Positions 24,949 through 35,587 of a DNA stretch of 64,000 nucleotides are shown here, piece after piece (within the stretch, counting starts at the first letter, position 1; each line of letters starts with the position of its first letter). A model generated the notes under the pieces. It ran no database searches. It was not told the DNA's origin and saw only the letters and a program-made list of their open reading frames with translations. The stretch spans positions 1,302,001 to 1,366,000 of the forward strand of contig NZ_JPSY01000001.1 of NCBI RefSeq assembly GCF_000763375.1, read 5' to 3'. A program made the translations under genes and the position numbers. This DNA is from Microbacterium profundi. Lineage in GTDB: Bacteria > Actinomycetota > Actinomycetes > Actinomycetales > Microbacteriaceae.

Positions 24949-27006
24949 TCATTCCGTCAATTCCGCGACGCCCTCCGCGACCGCTCGGAGCATCGATGCG
25001 GACCCAGCGCCGTCGGGGTAGCGGATCAGTGCCGCTCCAGCATTGTCAGCGATACACCCGGTCGCCGCGTGGGCGGCTCTCCTTGTAGCGACGATAATGA
25101 GTTCCGAATTTCTCGCGTGCTGCTTGAGCATCGGGCTTCCGTCCTTGTCTGAGGAAGTACGAACGCTCGCCCCTGGCCACGTCTGCTTAATAGCGCTCTG
25201 CACCCGCGAAAGCGTTCCCTCGTCCAAGCTGTAGAGCAAGATCCGCAAAGTGACCGCCGGGACAACATCCGGGCCGGCTTCCTCCTTTGAGTTGGGAACA
25301 GACCAGTCGAAGTCCAAGCCGACGTCGGAGGTTACAAGTCCGGCAAGTCCGCGGACTGCGTCATGCAATCGACGCTTTTGTTGATTCAACGGTGAGAGCA
25401 ACGTGGTTACAAAGTCGGAACGCGCTGCGAAATCCACGGTAGGGCCAAGCGCAACGGCGTCTGCCATGTCAAGGGCTCGTGAAGCCGTTCCAATTGCCAC
25501 CCACTGATCCGAAGTAGCCCGAACATCGCCGAGTACCTCTCGATACCTCGCCAAGCCGGGCGCGCCACGAAGAAATACCTCGAGCAGAGAGCAGATCGCA
25601 CCGAGATCATGCGGCGCGTAACGATCGCTGAGCAAGTATCTGCGCAACAAGGCTTCTGCGCTCCTCGGCGCCGGCCGATCGATGTCGTCTACTTCAAGAA
25701 AGTAAGCGACTCCTGACAAGAGATCGTCGGTCGCGAGCCAATCAAGATCATCGATGACCTCAGCGAGTTCTGAGTCGATGGTCGACACCGCCGGCCACGA
25801 TCGCGCCTGATCCATCTCGATCATGACAGGTGTGCCAGTCCCTGTCGCGCGAGCCCAATCGATCCAAGAGGCGATCTTTTGCGCACCGTCAGCCGCGCTG
25901 TCTGCCTCGACATGCAACTCGGCATCGACTTCGGTCTCTGGCTCGGCTTCAATTACGGCTTCGGGTTCGAGATCAACATCAACATCAAGTGAAGTCACAG
26001 ACTCGGCGACGTTCGAGTTGTGGCCCGTCTCGATGACGTGCGGAAGGTTGCGTTCTCCGAACTGGAGGAGAAGTCGACGAACGGGCTCATCGATAGATCT
26101 GTTTGACGCGAACGCGGCCGTCAATCCGGCATCGCCCCTTGCGAGGGCGACCAATCCGCCGAGAGTCGCCGCGTCGGGATCGAGTGTTCGCGCCATTCGT
26201 GTGTCGACGAGCATGGCGATGTCAGGATTCGCCTGGCGAATTCTGTTGAAAACATCTTCGATGTTTCGCTCAACAATCGGCCGGTCTAGATGCACCCGCA
26301 TCCACGCGCCGAGAATACCCTCTCGCACCAGTTGCGGAGGCTCCGCATATACAAGGGTCGGGAGGGAGCCATGTGCGAGGAGTTCGGCGTCTCTACCCAA
26401 CCGCGCCATGCGACGAATTTGGAGGAACGCTACGTTTTCGTGGGATATACCACCAACCGTTTCGATCTCCTGGAGGAGTTGCGCTGACGTCTCCGCTGCA
26501 CCGCTCGTGAGTGCCAAGTCGAACTCACGAAGCATCCGACCGATCGGTCTTGGATGGGTGGGGCTTCGAAGCGGCACGCCATCGAGCGATCGAACGAGGC
26601 GAGCGAATGCCTTGTAGATCGGGCCAGCAGTCCTCGGCTCCGGGCGCAAGACAAAAGTCGTTCCTTGACCGACGAGGTCAAGGACCGCGGCGTCGACCGG
26701 ATCCTCTCCGTTCAATCGCGCTACGCGCCCATCGAACGGTGCCCAATAGTTCGACGTTGCGGCATCGAGCATCGCTCGGACCCGTCCAGCATGTGCAATG
26801 TCCCAGCAGATGACGTAGTAGCAGGCCGCCGTCCATGTTTCCTCACGCCTTGGCAAGATGACCGGGCATTCGCCTCTCCTTGTCAGGGCGGCGAGGAACG
26901 GTTCTAGGATCGCGGCGGTTTGGACGTTTGGGTCGTGCCCTGGCCATGCAGTGTTCGGGGCTGAAAAGAATCGCGTAGTGAACTCATCATCGCTGATCGA
27001 ATTCAT
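24949..27006 (-). CDS. dpdD: DpdD protein of the dpd restriction module
   Basis: A 685-residue protein, last gene of the eight-gene minus-strand operon. Identification rests on its position after dpdK and on size and general features; no enzymatic motif is recognised. An acidic, low-complexity stretch (VTSLDVDVDLEPEAVIEAEP, about residues 335-375) separates two helical halves. The C-terminus reads AVTLRILLYSLDEGTLSRVQ. ATG 27006 overlaps the dpdK stop (ATGA) and replaces the longer frame from 27024. Its biochemical role is not established here. Confidence 0.75.
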   Translation of the reverse strand: MNSISDDEFTTRFFSAPNTAWPGHDPNVQTAAILEPFLAALTRRGECPVILPRREETWTAACYYVICWDIAHAGRVRAMLDAATSNYWAPFDGRVARLNGEDPVDAAVLDLVGQGTTFVLRPEPRTAGPIYKAFARLVRSLDGVPLRSPTHPRPIGRMLREFDLALTSGAAETSAQLLQEIETVGGISHENVAFLQIRRMARLGRDAELLAHGSLPTLVYAEPPQLVREGILGAWMRVHLDRPIVERNIEDVFNRIRQANPDIAMLVDTRMARTLDPDAATLGGLVALARGDAGLTAAFASNRSIDEPVRRLLLQFGERNLPHVIETGHNSNVAESVTSLDVDVDLEPEAVIEAEPETEVDAELHVEADSAADGAQKIASWIDWARATGTGTPVMIEMDQARSWPAVSTIDSELAEVIDDLDWLATDDLLSGVAYFLEVDDIDRPAPRSAEALLRRYLLSDRYAPHDLGAICSLLEVFLRGAPGLARYREVLGDVRATSDQWVAIGTASRALDMADAVALGPTVDFAARSDFVTTLLSPLNQQKRRLHDAVRGLAGLVTSDVGLDFDWSVPNSKEEAGPDVVPAVTLRILLYSLDEGTLSRVQSAIKQTWPGASVRTSSDKDGSPMLKQHARNSELIIVATRRAAHAATGCIADNAGAALIRYPDGAGSASMLRAVAEGVAELTE

Positions 27007-27527
27007 GCCGATCCACCGATCCACCTAGTGCGCAGCTCAAGCCTCTGCCTTGCTGCCTCGGCCTGATCAACCTCGAACTCGAGACTCTCTTCGTTCCGCT
27101 GAACGCCATTCCAGGTGAAGTTCATAGATCCTTTCAGTACCCAAGACCAGCCCACCATCATTTTCTCGTGTAGGTCGGCGCTCGAGTAGACGTGTAGCGA
27201 GTCTGTCGCGCTCGTCCGCCGCAGACGATCTATGAACGTTTGATTGTGATCCTCTTCGCGAAGTGCGACGTGCAGCTGTGTGCCACGCTTGGTCAGGGTA
27301 CCCAGCACTTCGCTAAGAGTCATTTGCGATCGAGGCTCGCCTCCCATTACCGAGTCAAACTGCCGCTCCGCGTTGTCTATCACGGGGATGTCCGTCACCC
27401 ACCCAGTCACCAACCAAAGCTCCTCACTTGGCCAGCACAGTTCAGAAACGATCGCAGCCGTGAGCACATCACCGATCGCGAGGCCGTTTCGTGGTCGCGT
27501 TCGCACCATCCTTCTTCTTCCGCTCAC
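27003..27527 (-). CDS. dpdK: Phospholipase D-like protein DpdK
   Basis: A 174-residue PLD-superfamily protein with one HKD half-site: DLHEKMMVGWSWVLKGSMNF, then EESLEFEV near residue 145. Many such single-motif proteins form dimeric nucleases. In the dpd island it is the best candidate for the enzyme that cuts unmodified DNA. It is coupled to dpdJ and dpdD by 4-bp overlaps on both sides. Confidence 0.85.
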   Translation of the reverse strand: MSGRRRMVRTRPRNGLAIGDVLTAAIVSELCWPSEELWLVTGWVTDIPVIDNAERQFDSVMGGEPRSQMTLSEVLGTLTKRGTQLHVALREEDHNQTFIDRLRRTSATDSLHVYSSADLHEKMMVGWSWVLKGSMNFTWNGVQRNEESLEFEVDQAEAARQRLELRTRWIGGSA

Positions 27528-30500
27528 TGCAACTCCTCCGCAAGCGACAACTCCGCAAGCACGACGCCATTTCGTTGCCGCAACGCAATCACGCGCGCAT
27601 AGGTTCGGAGGCCGTTTCGCTCCACCGGCGTTACGACTGCAATTCGAAGCCCGGTCGCGAGATGCGTTCTCGAAATATACGGGGAGCTCAGGAGAACCCG
27701 GCCGTTGCTCTCAAGGACACGTGAGTATTTGACGACCCAGTCCGGTTTCGTTACGTCGACGACCGGTGTGTTCTGGCGCACAACGTGCTCGACGATGCGC
27801 CGCTCGATAGTGACATTCGACTGGTAGGGATGCCAATGCTCAAGACGTTGACTACGCGCCTGAGGCCCCCGCAGCCACAGGAGCGAGAAAGCAGCATCAG
27901 CGCTGAGAGGCCCCAGATCGACTCCGAGTTGACCACGCGACGCGTGGTAGGTGAGTGTTCGCGCGTCGATCTCGATCCCGAGTCTGCGTTCTTCGCGAAC
28001 CCACGCCGCTGTGAGTGCTGCCACGATCTGATCAATCGCGGTTGAAGATCCCGGTCGCAGCATTCGCGCTGCAAGCGTCGACACAAGGAGGTGAGACGGG
28101 GGCCCTTCCAAATCCGTCCACGACGCGAGGAGTTCGCGAAGCGCACCGTCCGTCTCATCGATTCCGTCCGCTGCGCGGAACTTATGGACTCCTCGCGAGA
28201 TCGCATTATCCGGCGAAATCAGGGCAGCCACGATGGACTGCATCGATTCGTCGACATCCTCGGCCTCGGTTGCCGTGGTCGCGCGTGTGACTGAGTCCCA
28301 GAATCGGCGCGGGTCTAGCGCATAATCCCGGTGCAGCTTCTCCATGAGCCCAAGCCCGCCGATCGACGTCTCCGACACGAGGATCCGGAACGACCTGTCG
28401 TACGGCGACAGGACGACGTCAACGGCTAGATCGCCGTCCTGCGAGTCGGAAAGCGCCTCCTCTGCCGCGGTGAGGACCGCGTTCGCTATCGTGTCGACGA
28501 AAACCCGATCCAGCAGGGTTGAAGTCGACCCCAGTACATCAGCAGCCACGAGCAACCTTGCGTGTTCCTCGATCACGGATTGGACGAGCGGATTGGCCGC
28601 GAGAGCGGTCAGTGCCGTCAATGTGCGCGTCTGCCCCAATTGACCAGCATTGTCGGCTCTATACGCGAGCGTAAGAAACTGTTGAAGGTCGGCCGACCAT
28701 CTGCCCCCGGTGAGATCGGCCGGCACTTGCTTGACGTCATCGGTTGAGAGCCCCGCTTGCACGTACGCATGGAGATACCCTTCGGTGAGCCACTGCCTTT
28801 GGAAAGCGTTGGCTACATCGTCAAGCCGCTCATCCTCGAGCACAACTCGCCGGAAGAGAAGCGTCCGGCCAACGGGTGACTCCGAGAAGTCCCCAAGGTA
28901 ATCCCGGGGATTGCTAGGCAAGGCCCCATCGATCACCATCGCGTCGACGTCCAACTCGAAGCCAAGCGCCGCTGGCAAGCCCCCGTGCTCGTAACGCACG
29001 TGCAACGGCATTGTGGAGCCGTCGCGGTTGGTCAGTTCTCCGTCTGAACCGATGGCCATCCGGCGCACCCGGAGTGGGCCTCCGCCCACATGGAGGGCGA
29101 ACGAACACCCACGAATGAGACTCGACCATACCGAGGGCGTCGGCAGGTCCATGCGATACAGCGCAGTCTCCGGGACCTCGAACGCAGAACGCCAAAGCGG
29201 CTGTGCGTTGGAGGTGTCAGCAACCGCTCGCGGCGGAGCGACGAGCTTCAGCGCGAGAGGACGAACGACCGTGAATGTCTCCCCATTCGACGTCGACCAT
29301 TGGCCGAGCGCGTGGCCTTTCGCGACGACACGATTGAGGGGCAGCCCCGAACCGGCGTCCGGTATCGAGAGCCAGGTGCTCAGAGACGCATGTGCGTACC
29401 CGTATCGTCGACGCACCCGCCCGGGAACGGCCTCACGCAGCGCTTGAGAGATGGGCATTGTCGGGTGATCGTCACCGAAGTTTGGGGGGAGGTCGAACGC
29501 GACATCCGGAGTGTTAAGCGCTCCGAAAAGCGTGTCCGTCATGTACTCCGGGAGCGGAGTCCAGGGGATGGCACCCGCGTCGGTTTGCCCCGACAAAGGT
29601 ATCCAATCGGATTCAAGCCGCCGGAGTGCAGTCGGGATGACGGAGAGGATCAACGAACGTGGCTCCTCCCAGAGCGCCGCGTGCGCTTCATCGGGAGCCA
29701 GCCTGAGTGCGCGAGCAAGATGCTCGGCCAGTTCCTCCTGCAGCGAGGCGTCACCAATGACCGTCGCAAGCAGTTTCTGTACCTCGTCGGTCTTTGGCCA
29801 TCGCGAATCCTTTGGCGGCGTCAGTACCTTCCTCGTGTCAGCCCCTGTCCTGCGAGACACCCAGTCAAGCAAAGCATGGGTGGCCTGCATCTTTATGACG
29901 AAGCGGTTGTTGATCGGGAGCGACCGCGCGTCGATTTCTGGATCGAGCAGTTTCTCATACGTTTGATAGGCGATTCTGTCGCGGCCGTAGTCGGACAAGA
30001 CGACGACGGTAAGGGGACGCATGGCAAGGCGGCGTCCTGCTCGCCCGCGACGTTGAAGAAAAGACGCGAGGTCTCGGGGGGCCTTGTGCTGAATAACGGC
30101 GCCCACCCGCGGATCGTTGAACCCGACTTCCAGAGACGACGTCGCCACGACGACATCAGCGCTGGCATCGACGCCTGAGTCCTGCGAGGTAGTCCTCGCG
30201 ATACTGAGACCCCGATCCAGACGTTGCAGGTGTGCCGGCAGATCCCACGATTGGCCATCAAGGTATCGCGGCCCCGCCTGTGGCTCGCGGGGGCTTCTGA
30301 GATTGGCCAGTACGGTGCCTCTCGCTCGGCCTCGTGGAGAGTGCCCTTCTGCGTCTCGAAGATTGTCGTATAGGCGGTTGATCGAATCCAGGTCATCTGT
30401 GAATGCGAACGTGACGGAGCCGTATACACCAGGGATGGTGTCCAGCATTCGCTCAACAAGCATGGTCGTCTGGATTGACGTCGAAAGAAGCGCGGTGCCT

Positions 30501-31912
30501 GATACGGGATCTCCGCGTAGGACGATTCCGTACTCGCGACTGGTCGCTTCAAGCTCCTCGGGCAACGGCGCGATGACCTCGACGTCACTCCGGCCGGCCC
30601 CTGTTAGATTCGAGAAGAAGTCGCCGGCGTCGCGCAGCGTCGCAGAGAGGCCGACGATCACGGGACTCTCGACGTTCCACTGCCGGTTTGCGTGACGCCA
30701 ACGACGAAGCATCAGGCCGACCTGCGCCCCGTGCACACCCGAATATGTATGTGTCTCGTCGAGGAGAATCATCCGAGTGCCAGTCGGTCCTCTCCAGCCC
30801 AGGACTCTTCCGAGCCCAGAACTGGTGGACTGCTTGCTGAGCATCTCGGTCGAACTAAAAAGGATGTCGGGTGGGTGCTGCCGGATCGAATCTCTTGTAA
30901 TGGCGAGCGCCCCCTGGAGGGTTTCGACCGCGCACGTATCACACTTCAGTTGTTCATTGCCCGCTCGACGATCGGTGTCAAGCCACACCATTTGGCCCAA
31001 GCACCCATCCGTCAGGCACGGAAAGTAAGGAGCGGCCCATCCCGCAGCCTTGCGCTTCCACCCCGCACGCCCGCGATTTCCGTCAAGATCGCGCGCATTC
31101 GGCGTGCTGCCGTAAAGGAGGCCAATACGGACGGGGCGCGTTCCCGCTCCGTTCAGACCCCCAACGCGACTCGCCATTAGCAATGCTTCACGTGCCTGAT
31201 CGCGAAGCAGTTCATTCCGTGGGTAGAGCGCGAGCGTGTGCGGGCCCGAACGCTTCACGTCGGCAGTGGCCGCGATATCGAGAAGGGCAGGAATGTAGAA
31301 AGCGAGTGTCTTGCCGGAACCGGTCCCGGCCGTCACGATGCGGCCCGTAAGACGAGGCGATCTGAGACCCTCAAGAATCGAGGCTGTCGCATCCACCTGG
31401 AACGTGGCGAGTCGGCCGTCACCGATCATGCGCTTCAGAACGCCGGCGCCGCCACTCGACCAGCCCAAAGTGGTGGCCAATGATGCGACCGCGTCATCGG
31501 CAGTGATCCAGCGCCGGGGGTAACGACGTGGTGTGACGCGCAGGCGATAGTCGGCAACGAGGCTGCTCGACTGCCGCCACCATCCAGGAATGGAAGTGTC
31601 GTTCGGCTGCCACAGTTGTCGCAGCGTCCGAAGCAGTCGAAGCGTTTCAGCAAGGCGGGTCCGATACTTCGGTGTGGAATCAGGGAGGCGATGAAGGAGA
31701 CCTGTGTCGAGCAAACGCTGCAGATACCCGTCCACCGAGTGAAGTGGCACGTCGGCCTGAGCGGCGTCCACGTCAAGTTGGGCATCAATTACATTCTCGA
31801 CATCGCGCTTACTCAAGAATCCGTCGACAATGCCCCACGAAAGCAGGGGCAGTTCGCGGTCTTCCAGCCGGCTGAGGATTTCGGGAACGCCTGCCCACGG
31901 ATCAAGGCTCAT
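27524..31912 (-). CDS. dpdJ: DEAD/DEAH-box helicase DpdJ
   Basis: A 1462-residue superfamily-2 helicase, the largest protein of the window. Walker A is VTAGTGSGKTLAFYIPAL near residue 200, the DExH box is MILLDETHTYSGVHG near 385, and motif VI is LQRRGRAGRR near 650. A zinc-finger-like pair, FPCLTDGCLG and LKCDTCAVE, is inserted between helicase motifs. The C-terminal 700 residues are unassigned. It should translocate on DNA as part of the restriction complex. It overlaps dpdI and dpdK by 4 bp each. Confidence 0.9.
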   Translation of the reverse strand: MSLDPWAGVPEILSRLEDRELPLLSWGIVDGFLSKRDVENVIDAQLDVDAAQADVPLHSVDGYLQRLLDTGLLHRLPDSTPKYRTRLAETLRLLRTLRQLWQPNDTSIPGWWRQSSSLVADYRLRVTPRRYPRRWITADDAVASLATTLGWSSGGAGVLKRMIGDGRLATFQVDATASILEGLRSPRLTGRIVTAGTGSGKTLAFYIPALLDIAATADVKRSGPHTLALYPRNELLRDQAREALLMASRVGGLNGAGTRPVRIGLLYGSTPNARDLDGNRGRAGWKRKAAGWAAPYFPCLTDGCLGQMVWLDTDRRAGNEQLKCDTCAVETLQGALAITRDSIRQHPPDILFSSTEMLSKQSTSSGLGRVLGWRGPTGTRMILLDETHTYSGVHGAQVGLMLRRWRHANRQWNVESPVIVGLSATLRDAGDFFSNLTGAGRSDVEVIAPLPEELEATSREYGIVLRGDPVSGTALLSTSIQTTMLVERMLDTIPGVYGSVTFAFTDDLDSINRLYDNLRDAEGHSPRGRARGTVLANLRSPREPQAGPRYLDGQSWDLPAHLQRLDRGLSIARTTSQDSGVDASADVVVATSSLEVGFNDPRVGAVIQHKAPRDLASFLQRRGRAGRRLAMRPLTVVVLSDYGRDRIAYQTYEKLLDPEIDARSLPINNRFVIKMQATHALLDWVSRRTGADTRKVLTPPKDSRWPKTDEVQKLLATVIGDASLQEELAEHLARALRLAPDEAHAALWEEPRSLILSVIPTALRRLESDWIPLSGQTDAGAIPWTPLPEYMTDTLFGALNTPDVAFDLPPNFGDDHPTMPISQALREAVPGRVRRRYGYAHASLSTWLSIPDAGSGLPLNRVVAKGHALGQWSTSNGETFTVVRPLALKLVAPPRAVADTSNAQPLWRSAFEVPETALYRMDLPTPSVWSSLIRGCSFALHVGGGPLRVRRMAIGSDGELTNRDGSTMPLHVRYEHGGLPAALGFELDVDAMVIDGALPSNPRDYLGDFSESPVGRTLLFRRVVLEDERLDDVANAFQRQWLTEGYLHAYVQAGLSTDDVKQVPADLTGGRWSADLQQFLTLAYRADNAGQLGQTRTLTALTALAANPLVQSVIEEHARLLVAADVLGSTSTLLDRVFVDTIANAVLTAAEEALSDSQDGDLAVDVVLSPYDRSFRILVSETSIGGLGLMEKLHRDYALDPRRFWDSVTRATTATEAEDVDESMQSIVAALISPDNAISRGVHKFRAADGIDETDGALRELLASWTDLEGPPSHLLVSTLAARMLRPGSSTAIDQIVAALTAAWVREERRLGIEIDARTLTYHASRGQLGVDLGPLSADAAFSLLWLRGPQARSQRLEHWHPYQSNVTIERRIVEHVVRQNTPVVDVTKPDWVVKYSRVLESNGRVLLSSPYISRTHLATGLRIAVVTPVERNGLRTYARVIALRQRNGVVLAELSLAEELQ

Positions 31913-32568
31913 GACAGCGACAGGTACAACTGGTCTCGGACCGTCTCGTCCAACCTCAACAACTCGAACTCATCATCGCTGAGGTCGGACAGGCGAATAC
32001 GCCCCTGGATGAATCGGGACAAGACGGCGTCAACACCGGCGCTCTCCACATTCTCAAGGTCATCTGCGACACGGCCCAAGAGCATCCGGAACTCCGCCGG
32101 TGAACTGAGAGTGGGAGGCCTACTCGCGAGCCGCTCAAGCGTCGTCAAGCGAGACTCCGTTGCGCTCCGCTCGGCTCCCAAGCGCGGGACCAGTTCGCGA
32201 GGCAGGCGCGCGATCTCGCCGATTGCCCAGGACGTCCAAGACTGCGCATCTGCTTCAGCCGCCTTGGCATGCGTCTTGGAAAGCGACGTGACCCGTGCGC
32301 TCAGGTACTGCCAGTTAGGTCGACCAATCCGGTCAATATAGCCGCGGAGTTCGCTCGGGGCGACTGCCAAGTCGGGCAGTTCCGCTACCGGAACGCCAAT
32401 GGCCGCCAACTCCCGATGGGTCTTCAATATTGTCTTCAGCGCGCCAATCTCGTCAGCCAACTTCGAGACTTGGCCTTGTAGTCGTAGTTGATCTTGCAGA
32501 TCAGTTTCGGACTCCCGCCTGGCGCGCGCAAGGGCCGCCAGACGCCGCGCCTGGTCCGTCAGTGACAT
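31909..32568 (-). CDS. dpdI: Coiled-coil protein in the DpdI position
   Basis: A 219-residue, mostly helical protein: ARRLAALARARRESETDLQD and KLADEIGALKTILKTHRELA form a predicted coiled coil in the first third. No catalytic motif is visible. ATG 32568 lies 13 bp after dpdH ends and is preferred over a longer frame that would overlap dpdH. The name follows gene order (H-I-J); the role, perhaps as a scaffold between the DpdH ATPase and the DpdJ helicase, is inferred. Confidence 0.65.
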   Translation of the reverse strand: MSLTDQARRLAALARARRESETDLQDQLRLQGQVSKLADEIGALKTILKTHRELAAIGVPVAELPDLAVAPSELRGYIDRIGRPNWQYLSARVTSLSKTHAKAAEADAQSWTSWAIGEIARLPRELVPRLGAERSATESRLTTLERLASRPPTLSSPAEFRMLLGRVADDLENVESAGVDAVLSRFIQGRIRLSDLSDDEFELLRLDETVRDQLYLSLS

Positions 32569-32581
32569 GGTCGCCGCACTA

Positions 32582-35500
32582 CTACTCACCAATCTCAACC
32601 TCTCCCACAACACGGAACCACTCAGCAATGACTTCGTCCAGCGAGTCATCGACATCCGCGGCTTGGCCGCCGCTGCTCCCGGCCCGCGCGATTCCCGCCG
32701 TCACCCATTGAGCGCTGAACTCGAGGTAGTCGGATATCGCCTGAAGGTCACCACCGACGGTCGCCCCGACAGCCTGATACAGATTCGCGCCAGTCAAAGC
32801 CGAGCCAGTCACAAGAAGTCGTTCAGTTTCGATGATGCACTTGTAGTCGAGCGACCGCGCTGCTGTGTTCTTCGCTGGAAGAACTGCAAGGTCCGGAACA
32901 GGAACGAGGCCCTGCGATTGCCCCTCGCGTACGGCCGACTCGATAGCGTCGATCGCGTCCGCGAACGATCCACCAGGCAGGTGAATTCGTATTGTGTCGA
33001 TGAGACCCTGCCAGTGCGCCATCTGCCGGCCAGACAGGCGAGTTAGGGCCCGGAGTTTGCTCTCGGATTCCTGGCACCATTCCGGCACCTCAAGATCGGT
33101 ATCACTGAGCGCCAGTTTTCTGGACTTCTTAGCGATCTCTGACAAACGCATAAAGTCGATAGCGTGAACGGCCCCGGTCACTCCCTGCGCTGCTCCAACG
33201 CCGCCCAGGAACCGGTCTATCACAACACTCCTCGCTGCGACGTATTCCTGATACGCGGTTGTCCATTCGGACAACCGCGACCCGCTATCGGTCCTTGGGG
33301 CCGTGTCCCGCCAAAGACTCGCAGACACAATGTCAAGCTCGGTCGGCTTCTGCGGAACCATGCCACAAGCCGCCGCACCTCGAAGGAGCGACGCCATCGC
33401 ACCGGTGAGTTCTGCATCGGAGACCTGGAGGGCGTCGACAATCCGTTGTTTCGTGGCAGCGATGATCGGCACCACTATTCCATCCACACGAGGCAACGCA
33501 TCGCTTGCTCGTTCAGGGAAGCCGGCGTTTAGTAATGTGAGCCCCTTGAAGGTGACGGCCATTCGAGCCGATCTCTCGAGCCGCAACAACGGCGTAGTGC
33601 CCTTGGCAAGACTCTCGGCTGCTGCTCCCTCAATGGAGATACTGCGTGAGTTATTCGGGACCGCCCTCGTGACCGCTGCGGAATCTGGTTCCTTGATTAC
33701 GGGGTCAAACCAATCGATGCGCGCGAGTAAAGATTCGCGGAAAATGCTGCGCATTTCCGCAGCGATACGCTGAGGAAGTGGCTTGCCTTGCGACCAGGCT
33801 TCGATCGCTGCAAGTTGACTTTGGACCGAGGGGCGCATTTCACTGGTCTTCTCGACAGCAGACGCGTGTGGCAGCAATCCATCATCGATCGTGCGCATCT
33901 CGAGATCGTAGATCTCGACAGGCAACGCCGGGTGCGAGAACGCGGTCAGAATGCCATCCGAAACGGGCTCTGCTCCAACCCGACCCCAGAATGTCACGAG
34001 CGCCTCGAGTCGTCCCGACTCGCCACCGGAGAACTCGTCCTCGATTTGCTCGCGAATGTGGACCGGCAGACGAGGCAGTCCGCTCTTGGCGGATTCGTCG
34101 GCGAGGAAGTCGGATGGCGGAAAAGCTCCCGCTCTAATCGTGGAGGCGTTCTCGGTCAAGACGTGTCGCACCGCGCGCGACAGCACTTTACGCGGATTGA
34201 AGTATGAGCCGCCGCGCCCCGAGTCCGGCTCGACGCAAGCACGGATTGCTCGCAGAATCGCTGCCCGGTTGTAGGGGTACAGTCCGTACTCCTGCCGAGA
34301 TGCTCCGAACGTCGAGTGGCAAGACAATTGGAACTGACAAGAGGTACACGCGTTCGCTACGTCAGGTGTTTCGCTTTCGAGCCTGGCTTTTCCGACTCTA
34401 CCCGCGTTCAAGTACCGGCCGACGAAGTCGATCAAATCATCCTCCGTCGCCGTTTTGCTCTCCAGATCAACATCTACCTCATAGATGGGAGACGACGCCT
34501 CGGAGCGTCGTCGAAACGTCTCAGGCAACTGTTCGCGATAGTAGCTTGGGGTGACAGCCATGAGCGTTCGCACTGTCGCGTATCGCTCAACGCCCTGAAT
34601 AACCCCGACCTCGATCACCGCATCAAGAAGGTCGCGTCGGACTCCCTGGATTAGAGCAACATCCTCGATCAAGAGGATAATTTCGTCCCCCACGAGCTTC
34701 TCGCGGATCATCTTGAACGCGTGCCCGATGTCCCCCACGGCGAGGCTCGCTGCCTTCATCACCGCGACGTCGAGGTTTTCATTGATCAGGCGTACGGCCT
34801 CAGCCTGCATCGACTGCGCACCGACGAGTCGGCGAAACAGACGTTGCGTGGCTGCGGCAGCATCTTGGATGTTGGCATAGTCATCGATGTCGAGCGGCAA
34901 CTCTTGCGCCGTGAACTCCAGAGGTATGTCACCCTCGTCTGCGTCGCGACCCCTCAGCGCATGGCGGGCCCGCCGACGAACAAAAGAACCCTCACGGAGT
35001 AGGTGCTTCTCGAAGAGAGGGTCGGTGAAGAACAAGCGAAGGCCATCGTCGCCCACAAGGGCTCTTGCGTACGGATTCTCTGCTCGGGCACTCCGAAGGG
35101 CCTCTGCAAGTTCAGCGAGAATCTTGTGCTCCATCTCGTCCAGCGTCATGCCGCTGCCGAGACTGGACGCCTTACGACGGATCTCCTCAAACTCCGGATC
35201 CCTCTGGTCCACCAACAGTGCTTCGATTACGTCCTTGAGGCTCGTCTCAGTCTTCTGGAGATACACGACGTGCCTGTTCACCGTCCGCGGGATCTTCGCG
35301 TTCACCCATCGCACGAGGTGAGACTTGCCCGCGCCCGACTCACCGAGAACAGTCGCGACCAGGACACCGTTGTTCGGCTTCGAGGTTAGGAACTCCTCGA
35401 GGACCTGATGTTCGCTGATGAGATTGGACGTTTGGTTGCTGCCTCCGGAACCGATTCGACGCGTTACGCGCAGTGGTGCGTGCGTTGCCAGCAGCACTTC

Positions 35501-35587
35501 GTTAGAGGGAGTCGCAGCCTCTGTTGGGATCGTCGACGAGACAACCTCTGGCGACCAGCAAACATAGTTGACCTGTGAGTTCATCAT
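32582..35587 (-). CDS. dpdH: P-loop ATPase DpdH
   Basis: A 1001-residue protein with an AAA-like ATPase core. Walker A is ATVLGESGAGKSHLVRW near residue 75 and Walker B is EIILLIEDVALIQG near 310. CTSCQFQLSCHSTFG near 425 has Cys/His spacing that could bind zinc. The second half is unassigned. It is coupled to dpdG by ATGA. An ATP-driven sensing or loading role in the restriction complex is likely but unproven. Confidence 0.82.
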   Translation of the reverse strand: MMNSQVNYVCWSPEVVSSTIPTEAATPSNEVLLATHAPLRVTRRIGSGGSNQTSNLISEHQVLEEFLTSKPNNGVLVATVLGESGAGKSHLVRWVNAKIPRTVNRHVVYLQKTETSLKDVIEALLVDQRDPEFEEIRRKASSLGSGMTLDEMEHKILAELAEALRSARAENPYARALVGDDGLRLFFTDPLFEKHLLREGSFVRRRARHALRGRDADEGDIPLEFTAQELPLDIDDYANIQDAAAATQRLFRRLVGAQSMQAEAVRLINENLDVAVMKAASLAVGDIGHAFKMIREKLVGDEIILLIEDVALIQGVRRDLLDAVIEVGVIQGVERYATVRTLMAVTPSYYREQLPETFRRRSEASSPIYEVDVDLESKTATEDDLIDFVGRYLNAGRVGKARLESETPDVANACTSCQFQLSCHSTFGASRQEYGLYPYNRAAILRAIRACVEPDSGRGGSYFNPRKVLSRAVRHVLTENASTIRAGAFPPSDFLADESAKSGLPRLPVHIREQIEDEFSGGESGRLEALVTFWGRVGAEPVSDGILTAFSHPALPVEIYDLEMRTIDDGLLPHASAVEKTSEMRPSVQSQLAAIEAWSQGKPLPQRIAAEMRSIFRESLLARIDWFDPVIKEPDSAAVTRAVPNNSRSISIEGAAAESLAKGTTPLLRLERSARMAVTFKGLTLLNAGFPERASDALPRVDGIVVPIIAATKQRIVDALQVSDAELTGAMASLLRGAAACGMVPQKPTELDIVSASLWRDTAPRTDSGSRLSEWTTAYQEYVAARSVVIDRFLGGVGAAQGVTGAVHAIDFMRLSEIAKKSRKLALSDTDLEVPEWCQESESKLRALTRLSGRQMAHWQGLIDTIRIHLPGGSFADAIDAIESAVREGQSQGLVPVPDLAVLPAKNTAARSLDYKCIIETERLLVTGSALTGANLYQAVGATVGGDLQAISDYLEFSAQWVTAGIARAGSSGGQAADVDDSLDEVIAEWFRVVGEVEIGE